DNA from: ELB16-189 sp018266435 | Lineage (GTDB): Bacteria; Bacteroidota; Bacteroidia; Cytophagales; Cyclobacteriaceae | Length of the DNA: 64,000 bases | Reading direction: 5' to 3' | Assembly: GCA_030123525.1 (NCBI GenBank) | Contig: CP126125.1 | Coordinates: forward strand, 1,488,001-1,552,000 | In this document: positions 8,571 to 17,133 of the stretch, one piece after another | Position numbering within the stretch: the first letter of the stretch is position 1 | How the letters are laid out: each line of letters begins with the position of its first letter | Made by a program: the position numbers and the translations under genes | Notes under the pieces: generated by a model | Databases searched by the model: none | Seen by the model: only the letters and a program-made list of their open reading frames with translations | Told to the model about the DNA's origin: nothing

Positions 8571-8819
8571 ATGAAAAAATTATTGATATACCAATTAATT
8601 ACCCTAACGCCAATTGTAATACTGGTTAGTTTATTTATTTATAAAATCATGGACACACTTTCTTTTGCCGAAGCCTTCTTTATTTATGCGTTGGCATTCA
8701 GGCCGGCCATTGATTTTCAAAGACTGAAAGAGAAGGGCATTATGAAAGAAGGAGAGTTTTGGAAAATATATGGTTCAGTCAGGATCCGGCATTATTATCA
8801 ACTGATGTTTGAAAAATAA
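8571..8819 (+). CDS. Small predicted membrane protein, unknown function
   Basis: This 82-residue frame has a basic start (MKKLLIY), one strong hydrophobic segment at about 7-25, a second moderately hydrophobic stretch (FAEAFFIYALAFRP), and a charged C-terminal half with several Lys, Arg and Tyr. I do not recognise a family. It stands 89 bases after manC and 143 bases before the flippase, on the same strand. Coding potential is suggested by its balanced composition and the absence of a competing frame. It could be a conserved small membrane protein or a chance frame. Confidence 0.5.
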   Translation: MKKLLIYQLITLTPIVILVSLFIYKIMDTLSFAEAFFIYALAFRPAIDFQRLKEKGIMKEGEFWKIYGSVRIRHYYQLMFEK

Positions 8820-8962
8820 TTACTGAACAGAAAGAGCCCGATTTATAGTGAATACTGTTATTCTTTCAATGAATAGCCCATGCCGGTGGTTAAGGATAGC
8901 AGCCGGCCACTCCATGAAAAGATTTTTCGTGGTATGTAGTGGCTTAACCCAGCATTTTTTCG

Positions 8963-10423
8963 ATGTCTAAATTAAAAACATTAGCGGGCGAAACGGCACT
9001 TTACGGTCTTGGTAATATTGTGCCGAGGTTTCTCAACTTTTTGCTGTTTCCTATCCACACAGCTTTTTTTCATCCAGAAGAGTATGGTGTGTTTACTTAC
9101 CTGATGTCTTTTGTAGCCCTGCTTAACGTGGTGTACAGTTTTGGTATGGAGACGGCTTTCTTCCGGTTTGCCACCAAGCCCCAGGCAGACGCCAAAAAAA
9201 TTTTTAACATCGCACAAACCACGGTACTGGGTATCAGCACAGCGTTAACCCTCGTTTTTATTTTATTTGCTTCTTCAATTGCCTCTCTGCTTGATGCACG
9301 TGGGCATGAAAATTACATTATTTGGCTGGCCTGGATTATGTTTACAGATAATGTGGTGAGCATACCATTTGCCCGGCTAAGGTTGGAAAAGAAGCCGCTG
9401 CAGTTTGCGGCTTTTCGTGTGGCCAACGTATCGATCCAGATTATTCTTACTCTATATTTTTTGTATGTAGATTTTGATCCGAAAATCGGTATAGCCTACA
9501 TTTTTCTTTCCAACCTCATTGCCAACGCATTTTATATTTTATTTTTTATAAGAACATTTTTGACCTGGCGCCCTGCGTTCGACAAAGAAATTTTTCCATC
9601 CATGGTTCAGTATGCCTACCCAATCATGCTTACCGGGCTGGCGGGTATGATGAATGAATTTTTTTCGCGGATTGCACTTGATAAGTGGTTGCCTCCAAAT
9701 TTTTACCCCGGAAAATCATCGGCTTTTGCTGTAGGGGTATTTGGTGCGTGCTACAAATTTTCGGTATTTATGAACCTGACTGTAACCGCCTTTCGTTTGG
9801 CAGCAGAACCTTTCTTTTTTTCAAATGCTACTGATCGCAATTCACCTGCTCTTTTTGCGCGGGTGAATCATTACTTCGTACTGGTTTGCTGTTTCATTTT
9901 GCTGGCCGTAAGCATCAACCTGGATGTGCTTAAAATTATTTTTCTGCGCAAAGAGGAGTATTGGGTAGGCTTACCCATTGTGCCCCTGCTGTTGCTGGGT
10001 TATCTTTTTCTTGGGGTCTATTACAATTTTACAGTTTGGTTTAAACTGACTGACAAAACCCATTACGGCACAATCATTACTGTGGCAGGAGCAATTCTCA
10101 CATTAGCATTGAATTTTATATTGATACCCGTGGCAGGTTATTATGGCAGTAGTTGGGCTACGGTCATTGTATATGGGGCAATGATGATTGCTTGTTATTG
10201 GCTAGGTCAAAAATATTTTCCTATACCGTATTCCATAGGCAAAGACAGTACTTATATTTTAGCTACTTGTATTTTGGTATGGGGCGTTGATAGAATCCAT
10301 TTTTCTTCTTTAGCGGTGGCCGCAGGGTTTCATGCAGCAGTTATGATTTTAGTTATTGGTGTGATTTACGTTATTGAAAAACCGCAGCTTGAGAAGCAAG
10401 GACAAAATGCCGACAAGACGTAA
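8963..10423 (+). CDS. Oligosaccharide flippase (Wzx/MATE-like, polysaccharide biosynthesis protein)
   Basis: This 486-residue integral membrane protein has 12-14 predicted helices and the Wzx/RfbX start (KLKTLAGETALYGLGNIVPRF), typical of the MVF/MOP superfamily. Family members flip undecaprenyl-diphosphate-linked glycans across the inner membrane. It is the first of two such proteins in the window; the second (31368-32711) is inside the polysaccharide locus and is different in sequence. Proximity to manC suggests a mannose- or fucose-containing substrate, which is inference. Another MOP role such as lipid II flipping cannot be excluded. Confidence 0.88.
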   Translation: MSKLKTLAGETALYGLGNIVPRFLNFLLFPIHTAFFHPEEYGVFTYLMSFVALLNVVYSFGMETAFFRFATKPQADAKKIFNIAQTTVLGISTALTLVFILFASSIASLLDARGHENYIIWLAWIMFTDNVVSIPFARLRLEKKPLQFAAFRVANVSIQIILTLYFLYVDFDPKIGIAYIFLSNLIANAFYILFFIRTFLTWRPAFDKEIFPSMVQYAYPIMLTGLAGMMNEFFSRIALDKWLPPNFYPGKSSAFAVGVFGACYKFSVFMNLTVTAFRLAAEPFFFSNATDRNSPALFARVNHYFVLVCCFILLAVSINLDVLKIIFLRKEEYWVGLPIVPLLLLGYLFLGVYYNFTVWFKLTDKTHYGTIITVAGAILTLALNFILIPVAGYYGSSWATVIVYGAMMIACYWLGQKYFPIPYSIGKDSTYILATCILVWGVDRIHFSSLAVAAGFHAAVMILVIGVIYVIEKPQLEKQGQNADKT

Positions 10424-10437
10424 CCGGCAACAGTACC

Positions 10438-10467
10438 TTTGCCCTACCCGAAATATTTTTACCTTTG
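10438..10467 (+). promoter_or_regulatory. Bacteroidota-type promoter upstream of the TPR gene
   Basis: TTTG at 10438-10441 is followed, after an 18-base spacer, by TACCTTTG at 10460-10467, a perfect match to the TAnnTTTG -7 box. Transcription would start near 10473, giving a 5' leader of about 15 bases before the TTG start at 10488. A second TACCTTTG overlaps the -33 position (10434-10441). The box likely drives the TPR-DUF4292-envC run. Confidence 0.6.
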
Positions 10468-10487
10468 ATGTTTAGAAAATTTTCAAC

Positions 10488-12245
10488 TTGAAATCAGGAT
10501 TAATTTTTGGAACACTCGTAGCAGTTTTTTTGCTCACCGCACACGAAACAATCGCTCAGCGAAATAAAAAAAACAAGACCAGTGCGCTGGGTTTGCCGGA
10601 ACGCAATGCCGTATCTGAACGCATTTTTACAGAAGGCGAAAAATTTTTTATACTCGAAGACTATGCCAAAGCACTGCTTTATTTTCAACAGTCGCTGGAG
10701 TACAATGCCGATAATGCCGCAGTTTACTACAAAGTAGCCGACATATACGCTAAGGGTAACAAGGAAGAAGACCTTGTGCGGGCCGCTCAAAACATTGAAA
10801 ACGCATTGCGCCTGGAAAAGAAAAATAAGTATTACTACCAACTTGCTTCGCGCATTTATATCACCTCACGCCAACTCGACAAAGCAGCCAAAACGCTAGA
10901 AACCATGCTGAAAGAAGTGAAGGGAACAGAGGATAACTTATTTGATCTGGCGGCCATCTATTGGCAAAACAATCAACTGGACGATGCCCTGAAAACATAC
11001 AACCGTGCAGAAGCGACCATGGGAGTAAACGAAATTTCGTCACTTCAAAAACAACGAATTTATGGGATCAAAGGAAAATGGAATGATGCCACTCTGGAAG
11101 GAGAAAAACTAATGCAGGCATACCCCGATGAAGAACGGTATGCATTAGCCCAGGCAGAAATATTTTCTCAGCAAAATAAATTACCGCAAGCGATTATTAT
11201 TCTGGAAAAATTTTTAGACACTCACCCCGATGCCGGAAGTTCAAAAGTCATGCTGGCCAGCCTGTACCGCGAATCAGGACAAGAGGCGAAATCAAGAGAG
11301 TATGTAACGCGCCTGATGGATGATCCCAATGTAGAGGTGAGCAGCAAAGTGCTGATTCTGGGCACATACAATGCCGCGCTGGCCCAGGTGAGAATGAAAA
11401 AAACGAAAGAAGATGATTTGCAAGATTTTGTTCTTGGCTTGTACGGAAAATTGAAAATGCGGTACCCCAATAGTTCAGACGTTTGCCTGGTGGGTGGCGA
11501 TCTGTTACTCACTTTGGGAAAAAACCAGGAAGCCCGTGCCGAGTATTCACATGCTGTGCGCATTGAAGCCAACCACCTCGAAGCCTGGCAAAACCTGCTT
11601 TATTTGGAAACACAATCAGGAATGTCAGATAGTTTGATTGCCCATTCGGAAAAAGCGCTGGAGATTTTCCCTAATCAAACCATTGTTTATTACTTCAATG
11701 GCTTAGGGCAAATGCAAAAGAAAAATTACAAAGAAGCCATACAGGTACTGGAGCAGTCTAAAAAAATTTCAACCACCAATAAAAACTTGCAAAGTGAAAT
11801 TTACGGCATGCTCGGAGATGCCTACAATGCCATTCATGACAATGAAAAATCTGATCAGGCTTATGAAGAGGCACTGACGATCAACCCCAACAACGATTAT
11901 GTGCTGAACAACTACAGCTATTTTTTATCGTTGCGCAAAATCCATTTAGAAAAGGCTGAAAAAATGTCGGCCCAGTCGTTGAAAATTCAACCCGAAAACA
12001 CTTCGTTCATTGATACCTATGCCTGGATACTGTACCAACTTGGCCGCTACAAGGAAGCTAAAAAGACAATGGAGAAAATATTTTCACTGGGTCAAGGAAG
12101 CGCGGTAAACTATGAACACTATGGCGATGTCTTATATCAGTTGGGCAACGTAGATGAAGCCGTAACACAATGGCAAAAAGCTAAATCCTTGAACGGAAGC
12201 AGTGAAGTGCTCAACAAAAAAATCACCAACCGGAAAATTTATTAA
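10488..12245 (+). CDS. Exported tetratricopeptide repeat protein
   Basis: The 585-residue protein begins with a signal peptide (LIFGTLVAVFLLTAHETIAQ) and then consists almost wholly of TPR units, for example AVYYKVADIYAKGNKEEDLV, AYNAIHDNEKSDQAYEEAL and VLYQLGNVDEAVTQWQKAK. TPR arrays scaffold protein complexes. The start is a TTG at 10488; the nearby ATG at 10468 is out of frame and stops after seven codons. The reading frame ends inside the beginning of the next longest frame, and it is followed five bases later by the DUF4292 lipoprotein. This TPR-DUF4292-M23 order recurs in Bacteroidota and suggests an envelope function. Confidence 0.85.
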   Translation: MKSGLIFGTLVAVFLLTAHETIAQRNKKNKTSALGLPERNAVSERIFTEGEKFFILEDYAKALLYFQQSLEYNADNAAVYYKVADIYAKGNKEEDLVRAAQNIENALRLEKKNKYYYQLASRIYITSRQLDKAAKTLETMLKEVKGTEDNLFDLAAIYWQNNQLDDALKTYNRAEATMGVNEISSLQKQRIYGIKGKWNDATLEGEKLMQAYPDEERYALAQAEIFSQQNKLPQAIIILEKFLDTHPDAGSSKVMLASLYRESGQEAKSREYVTRLMDDPNVEVSSKVLILGTYNAALAQVRMKKTKEDDLQDFVLGLYGKLKMRYPNSSDVCLVGGDLLLTLGKNQEARAEYSHAVRIEANHLEAWQNLLYLETQSGMSDSLIAHSEKALEIFPNQTIVYYFNGLGQMQKKNYKEAIQVLEQSKKISTTNKNLQSEIYGMLGDAYNAIHDNEKSDQAYEEALTINPNNDYVLNNYSYFLSLRKIHLEKAEKMSAQSLKIQPENTSFIDTYAWILYQLGRYKEAKKTMEKIFSLGQGSAVNYEHYGDVLYQLGNVDEAVTQWQKAKSLNGSSEVLNKKITNRKIY

Positions 12246-12249
12246 CCAA

Positions 12250-13026
12250 ATGATGTCTAACCGATTGGGTTTAAAAAATAATAAGCTTCAGGTTTTATTT
12301 CTCGGATTACTCATTTTGGGGTTAACGAGCTGTCATAAAAAACTGGTGCCGCAACTCCCCAAGCCGCCCAAGGCCATCGATATTCAGCAGATTGATTTTG
12401 AATACCTGCACGGCAAGGCACGTCTGGCATTTCGTGACAATAACAAAGAAGAAGAAGTAAAGGCACACATCCGCATCCGCAAAGATAGCGTGATCTGGAT
12501 GAAGCTGACCGTAATTGGTGTGCAAGGCGGAGCTGTGCTGGTTAACAAAGACTCTATTACCATTGTGGCCAACATGAAGAAAGAGTATTACGTTTTTAAG
12601 TATGAGGATCTTTCTAAGAAATTTAATTTCAAAATAAATTATGACATGATTCAATCGGCTTTGCTCGGCAACCCGATTATCTTACGCAGGCCCGAAGATC
12701 AGATTGAAGAAGAAACCTTTTTTAATAAACTGATCCAACAGCAAGGCACCTTAACTCTTGAAAACCTGATCAACAAAAACACAAAAAAAGTAGAGCACAT
12801 CAACATGACCGAAGCCGGCACAGGCAACACTGCAAAAATTACCTATGCCGATTTTCAGCCTGTGGGCGACAAACTATTTCCTTACAAAGGAACAATTGAT
12901 GTAACCTACAAAGCCATTCAGGGAATTTTAAAAAACACAATCGTCTTTGAGTACATCAAAGCAGAAGTAGGAACCAGAGAATTACGCTTTCCATTTAACA
13001 TCCCCAGGCGGTATGAGCGCAGGTAA
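12250..13026 (+). CDS. DUF4292-family outer-envelope lipoprotein
   Basis: The start is set at the MMSNR double Met rather than the longer frame at 12202, which would overlap the TPR gene. The N-terminus has a lipobox, ILGLTSCHKK, so the protein is probably lipid-anchored. The remainder is beta-rich with the DUF4292 pattern (IQIRKDSVIWMKL-like segment, then FPYKGTIDVTYKA). Its shape resembles LolA/LolB-like outer-membrane biogenesis folds, but that is inference. It overlaps the following envC-like gene by 14 bases, so the two are translationally coupled. Confidence 0.8.
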   Translation: MMSNRLGLKNNKLQVLFLGLLILGLTSCHKKLVPQLPKPPKAIDIQQIDFEYLHGKARLAFRDNNKEEEVKAHIRIRKDSVIWMKLTVIGVQGGAVLVNKDSITIVANMKKEYYVFKYEDLSKKFNFKINYDMIQSALLGNPIILRRPEDQIEEETFFNKLIQQQGTLTLENLINKNTKKVEHINMTEAGTGNTAKITYADFQPVGDKLFPYKGTIDVTYKAIQGILKNTIVFEYIKAEVGTRELRFPFNIPRRYERR

Positions 13027-14224
13027 AGCCAGTTGGTTGATTGGGGTACTTTTTATTGCTTCTTTTTCTTTTGCCCAAAAAAATAAGACGCAACTGCAAA
13101 AAGAACGGCAACAAAACCTGCAACGCATTCAGGAGACTGAAAAAATTTTAGATGAAACATCTAAAGAAAAAAAGAGCTCAATTGGTGAACTCACAGCTCT
13201 GAACAAACGCATTGAGCAACAAGAGTCGTTAATCAGTTCCACCAAAGGCGAAATTAATTTATTAGACACTGACTTGCGGGAAGACAACCAAATTATTGAC
13301 GCTCTCGAACAAGATGTTACTAACCTGAAAGAAGAGTACGCCACCATGCTTTTTGTTGCGCAAAAAGCAAGCGGTAAAACAGACAAGCTATCCTTTTTAT
13401 TTTCAGCTCAAACCGTAGATCAGTTTTTGATGCGGTTAAAATACATGGAGCAGTACAGCAAAGCCCGGCAAGAGCAAGCGCGCGCCATCAGCAAGGCCCA
13501 AAGTCTGCTGGGTGAGCAAATAAAGATAACCGAATCAAAAAAAGTTGAAAAACAAACACTGCTCAATGATGAAGTAAAACAAAATGACCAGTTAGTAGGC
13601 TTGAAGCAGAAGCAACGCAAAGTGGTGAGAAACCTTGAAAAAGAAGAGAAGCGATTGAAACGCGAACTGGAAGAAACCAAAAAAGCCGTGGCTGAACTGG
13701 ATGAATTGATTGCCAAAATTGTAAAAGAAGAACTGGAGCGTGCCGCCCGCGAGGCGCGTGAACGCAACAAGAATAAAAATAAAGAAGCTGTTTCAACCGA
13801 AGAGGCGATAGCCCTTTCATCGTCATTTGAAGAAAATAAAACAAAGTTTCCCTGGCCGGCATCGGGGTTTGTATCGCAACATTTTGGCCGGCAAATGCAC
13901 CCTGTATTGCGCGGAATTGAAATTCAAAATGATGGAGTAAACATTCAGACCAAAGCCAACGAACCCGTGCGAGCTATTTTCAATGGAGAGGTTTCGCGGG
14001 TAGCTTTTATCAAAGGAATCGGCAACACTATTATCCTTAGCCATGGCGAATACTTTTCAGTTTACAGCGGGTTGAAAGATGTGTTTGTAAAAAAAGGACA
14101 AAAGGTTTCGATTAACGAAGAAATAGGCCGGGTACTTACAACGGCTGAAGGAATTTCTGAGTTGCGTTTTCAAATCCGCAAAAATATTGTTGCACTTGAT
14201 CCACAGCAGTGGCTGAAAAACTAA
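13013..14224 (+). CDS. envC: EnvC-like murein hydrolase activator (coiled coil plus degenerate LytM)
   Basis: The 403-residue protein has a signal peptide (WLIGVLFIASFSFAQ), a long coiled coil at about 25-250, and a C-terminal M23/LytM domain at about 280-400. The catalytic positions are lost: the HxGxD motif reads NDGVNI and the HxH motif reads LRFQI. EnvC-type proteins with inactive LytM domains activate cell-wall amidases at division sites. The upstream DUF4292 gene overlaps by 14 bases. The gene is convergent with the GNAT gene at 14247. Confidence 0.87.
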   Translation: MSAGKASWLIGVLFIASFSFAQKNKTQLQKERQQNLQRIQETEKILDETSKEKKSSIGELTALNKRIEQQESLISSTKGEINLLDTDLREDNQIIDALEQDVTNLKEEYATMLFVAQKASGKTDKLSFLFSAQTVDQFLMRLKYMEQYSKARQEQARAISKAQSLLGEQIKITESKKVEKQTLLNDEVKQNDQLVGLKQKQRKVVRNLEKEEKRLKRELEETKKAVAELDELIAKIVKEELERAAREARERNKNKNKEAVSTEEAIALSSSFEENKTKFPWPASGFVSQHFGRQMHPVLRGIEIQNDGVNIQTKANEPVRAIFNGEVSRVAFIKGIGNTIILSHGEYFSVYSGLKDVFVKKGQKVSINEEIGRVLTTAEGISELRFQIRKNIVALDPQQWLKN

Positions 14225-14241
14225 CCGGTTACAGATACCGG
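14225..14241. terminator. Weak hairpin between convergent genes
   Basis: CCGGT (14225-14229) and ACCGG (14237-14241) form a 5-bp stem directly after the envC stop and before the end of the convergent GNAT gene. It may act as a bidirectional terminator. No U-run follows on either strand. Confidence 0.25.
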
Positions 14242-14246
14242 AGTAA

Positions 14247-14696
14247 TCAGGGCTTCATCCATTCATAGATTGTATAGTGCTCACCATTCATCCCGGTTTT
14301 TTCATACGTCAGCTGAGCAGACCGGTTGGTCTTATCCACATACAGACGGATGCCCTTAAAATCAGGAACTTCATTTACCAGATGCTGTATGTGTTCATAC
14401 ATTTTTTTGAACACGCCTTTGCCCCGATGATCTTTGGCCACATAAACGGATTGTATCCATAATACGGTGCCGTTGCGCCAGTCGCTCCACTCATAGGTAG
14501 TCATCAGGCAGCCAAGCGTTTCGTTTTTTTCTTCAGCCACATAGTAGCGGCCTTTGGTAGAGTCTTTAAATACCCGATGAACACCCAGGGTGAGCGAACT
14601 GATCTCCAGCGTAATGTTTTCCGTTTCCAGCGCCATCTTCAATTGAAAGTCGATGAGATCGGGAATGTCTTTTTCGGTGGCTTCGCGTATTAGCAT
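14247..14696 (-). CDS. GNAT-family N-acetyltransferase
   Basis: The 149-residue protein has the GNAT fold: MLIREATEKDIPDLIDF at the N-terminus, the acetyl-CoA loop in VYVAKDHRGKGVFKKMYEH (motif A, Arg/Gly-x-Gly) and a typical C-terminal KTGMNGEHYTIYEW. The acceptor is unknown. It starts five bases after the stop of the PLP enzyme upstream, so the two form an operon. Adjacent metabolic context hints at an amino acid or amine acceptor, which is speculative. Confidence 0.88.
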   Translation of the reverse strand: MLIREATEKDIPDLIDFQLKMALETENITLEISSLTLGVHRVFKDSTKGRYYVAEEKNETLGCLMTTYEWSDWRNGTVLWIQSVYVAKDHRGKGVFKKMYEHIQHLVNEVPDFKGIRLYVDKTNRSAQLTYEKTGMNGEHYTIYEWMKP

Positions 14697-14701
14697 ATTT
14701 A

Positions 14702-15844
14702 TTAAAGTGCTTGTTGAATGTCGTGAATCAAATCTTCTGCCGCTTCAATGCCCACTGACAGGCGCAAGAGCTTATCAGAAATACCTGACGCTTTTCTTTC
14801 TTCTGCCGACAGCTTGGCATGAGATGTTTTTACGGGCTGATTAATGGTGCTTTCTACACCGCCCAAACTTACAGCTTTGCGAATGAGCTTTAGTTTTTTC
14901 AGAAATTTTTCAGGATCGCTTTTTATATCAAATGACAACATGCCGCCAAACCCACCGGGCATTTGTCTTTTTGCAATGGCATGACCGGGATGTTCTTTTA
15001 ACCCCGGATAATACACGGCATTTATTTTTGGTTCGTTTTTAAGAAAATGAGCAAGAGTCAGAGCGTTTTTGTTTTGTTGCTTTACGCGCAGCACAAGGGT
15101 TTTTAAACTCCGCTCAACCAGGTAGGCAGTTTGGGCATTAAGGCTTCCGCCAAAATTTATGGCCGTGCTTTTGATTTTGCTGATCATTTTTTTGGAAGCC
15201 ACCACCACACCACAACTTAAGTCACTATGGCCACCAATGTATTTAGTGCCGCTATGCGCGACAAGGTCTATGCCCAGATCAATCGGGTTTTGGTTAATGG
15301 GCGAGGCAAATGTGTTGTCAATAATCGTGGTGATTTTGTATTCTTTGGCAATCTTGGCAACAGCTTTAATGTCAGTTATTTTTAATAATGGATTAGACGG
15401 GGTTTCAATGTAAATCACTTTAGTAGTAGGGCGTATGGCGCTTTTAAATTTTTTCAGGTCAGAGGCATCTTCCATGGTGTAGTCAATACCATAGCGTTTT
15501 AATTCATGCAAAGCTGCATAGTGTGTGCCCCCATATAAGTCAAGTTGAAATAATATATGATCACCCTGTTTCAGCAGGGCGAAAAGTGAGGTCATGATGG
15601 CGGCCATGCCTGAGCTGAACAACAGTCCGTCTTCCGCATTTTCTAAGGCAGCTATTTTTTTTATCACAGCCGTTTGGTTAGGTGTGTTGTAGTAGCGCGG
15701 ATACAGTACTTCTACACTGTAGTCGTAAGCGGAAGAAGGATAAATAGGATTGACTAACCCTCCATAAACGAAATCGCCTACTGAGCCGGCATGAACACTG
15801 CTGGTTAGCTTTGATTTTGTATTTTTCATATTCGGTAAATTCAT
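14702..15844 (-). CDS. Trans-sulfuration family PLP enzyme (cystathionine gamma-synthase/lyase or methionine gamma-lyase type)
   Basis: The longest frame reaches 15910, but the family fold begins after its first residues, so I chose MNLPNMKN at 15844; MKNTKSK at 15829 is also possible. The PLP lysine is about Lys201 in AHSGTKYIGGHSD, with the Asp that pairs with the pyridine nitrogen in IIDNTFA and SSGMAAI as the phosphate loop. These enzymes handle homocysteine, cystathionine or methionine. Which activity applies cannot be told from the motifs. It forms an operon with the GNAT gene downstream. Confidence 0.88.
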   Translation of the reverse strand: MNLPNMKNTKSKLTSSVHAGSVGDFVYGGLVNPIYPSSAYDYSVEVLYPRYYNTPNQTAVIKKIAALENAEDGLLFSSGMAAIMTSLFALLKQGDHILFQLDLYGGTHYAALHELKRYGIDYTMEDASDLKKFKSAIRPTTKVIYIETPSNPLLKITDIKAVAKIAKEYKITTIIDNTFASPINQNPIDLGIDLVAHSGTKYIGGHSDLSCGVVVASKKMISKIKSTAINFGGSLNAQTAYLVERSLKTLVLRVKQQNKNALTLAHFLKNEPKINAVYYPGLKEHPGHAIAKRQMPGGFGGMLSFDIKSDPEKFLKKLKLIRKAVSLGGVESTINQPVKTSHAKLSAEERKASGISDKLLRLSVGIEAAEDLIHDIQQAL

Positions 15845-15941
15845 TTTTTTGACTGGCGAAAATACTATACGGATTTGGATATGCCTAAACGGAAAACGCG
15901 AGTAACACAAAACAACTAAAAACCTTATTTTGCAACCGGCT

Positions 15942-16643
15942 ATGGACCCTTACTTCGATCAAGTTACCCCCGTATCCTTGAGCAAAGAATCACTCGATTA
16001 TTTGCTGGAACTCGGCTGGTACCGAATGCACCAAAATATGTTTACCTGTTCGCACGTAGAGATGGGAGGGCCGCACCGTGTGCATTGGCTTCGGTTTAGC
16101 GTTCATGAAATTAGCGACAGGCCGTCACACAAAAAAATCAGAAGACGGGCCGCTGGTTTTCACTTTACCATCGAAGACTTGAAATCCATTCCGTTGACAC
16201 ACGCAATGCTGCACGCTACGTACCGCACATCAATTAATTTTGATGGAGCCTGGAGTATTCAGGAATGTTTGTTTGGTGAAGCCGAAACGCTGACCAATAT
16301 ATTTGATACCAAGTGCATTTCTATTTATGATCACGACCAACTGATTGCAGCGGGTTACTTTGATGTGGGAGAAAATGCAGCCGCCTCTATTTTGCATTTC
16401 TTTGATCCGCTTTACAGCCGGTATAGTTTGGGAAAATACCTGATCTTGATTACGCTTGATTACCTGCGCGAGAAAAATATTCAGTACTATTATCCGGGCT
16501 ATGTAGTAGAGGACTTGCCTAAAATGAATTACAAACTTTTTTTAGGAAAAGAACAAGCCCGGTATTTTCATCCACAGTCAGCCGAATGGAAATATTTTGA
16601 TGAATCGATTTTGGTTGGCTCCAAAACAGAGGAGGATGAGTAA
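15942..16643 (+). CDS. Arginyl-tRNA--protein transferase-like protein (ATE/Bpt family, short form)
   Basis: The 233-residue protein resembles bacterial ATE/Bpt: an N-terminal LLELGWYRMHQNMFTC segment corresponds to the G-x-R-R-S-G...Y region, SHKKIRRRAAGF to the Arg-rich S-Q-R-R-x-x-R-R block, and SLGKYLILITLDYLREKNI plus YYYPGYVV to the GNAT-like core. ATE/Bpt transfers Arg or Leu from tRNA to protein N-termini for the N-degron pathway. The conserved cysteines of the N-terminal domain are largely absent. The upstream TTG at 15930 is in frame, but the ATG at 15942 is preferred. It is convergent with gldH. Confidence 0.75.
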   Translation: MDPYFDQVTPVSLSKESLDYLLELGWYRMHQNMFTCSHVEMGGPHRVHWLRFSVHEISDRPSHKKIRRRAAGFHFTIEDLKSIPLTHAMLHATYRTSINFDGAWSIQECLFGEAETLTNIFDTKCISIYDHDQLIAAGYFDVGENAAASILHFFDPLYSRYSLGKYLILITLDYLREKNIQYYYPGYVVEDLPKMNYKLFLGKEQARYFHPQSAEWKYFDESILVGSKTEEDE

Positions 16644-16656
16644 CCCACAAATTGCA

Positions 16657-17133
16657 TTATTCTTTGGAGCGCACCAACTCCACGCGCAAGCCCACGGCCA
16701 CCACGCCAGGCAAGCTGTCGAGGCGCATGAACTGTTCGGCTTTAAAGTGATAGATGCCTGCTTTTTTAAATGAATAATTTTTCAGTACAGTAAATTGGTG
16801 ATCGTACACATCGCCCAAGCCGCTGGTGCCAAAAGGTTCTCCGGTCTTTTGGTCGAACAAATATTCAGCCACCAGGTTTTTTGAAAGTAAATTTTTATCG
16901 GGAGAGATTAATTCATAATTGAAAAACAACCGGGCATACGGATAGTTGAGTGAGTTGCGCACGTTTAGCGCCACGTTATACTTATTTATTGTATCCTCAA
17001 TTTGAAAATCAAACCCGACAGGTTCGCTGATTTTCCAAATCCGTTCTTTAAACTCAACGTTTTTTTCAAAGACCCGTTGCGAGTCGCAGGCAAACAAAAC
17101 GCAGATCGTCCCTACAAAAAATATAAACCTCAT
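16657..17133 (-). CDS. gldH: Gliding motility lipoprotein GldH
   Basis: The 158-residue protein has a lipobox (GTICVLFACDSQ) and the GldH pattern: ACDSQRVFEKNVEF after the lipid Cys, a beta-sandwich with FNYELISPD, YDHQFTVLKNYSFKKAGIYHF, and GVVAVGLRVE near the end. GldH is required for gliding in Flavobacterium johnsoniae. Its ATG overlaps the stop of ricT by four bases, the arrangement found in many Bacteroidota. The presence of gldH does not by itself prove gliding, because relatives occur in non-gliding T9SS species. Confidence 0.87.
   Translation of the reverse strand: MRFIFFVGTICVLFACDSQRVFEKNVEFKERIWKISEPVGFDFQIEDTINKYNVALNVRNSLNYPYARLFFNYELISPDKNLLSKNLVAEYLFDQKTGEPFGTSGLGDVYDHQFTVLKNYSFKKAGIYHFKAEQFMRLDSLPGVVAVGLRVELVRSKE

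Noticed and set aside
12202..12249. Longer start for the DUF4292 lipoprotein
   Set aside because: It would overlap the TPR gene and put 16 extra polar residues before a clean lipoprotein signal.
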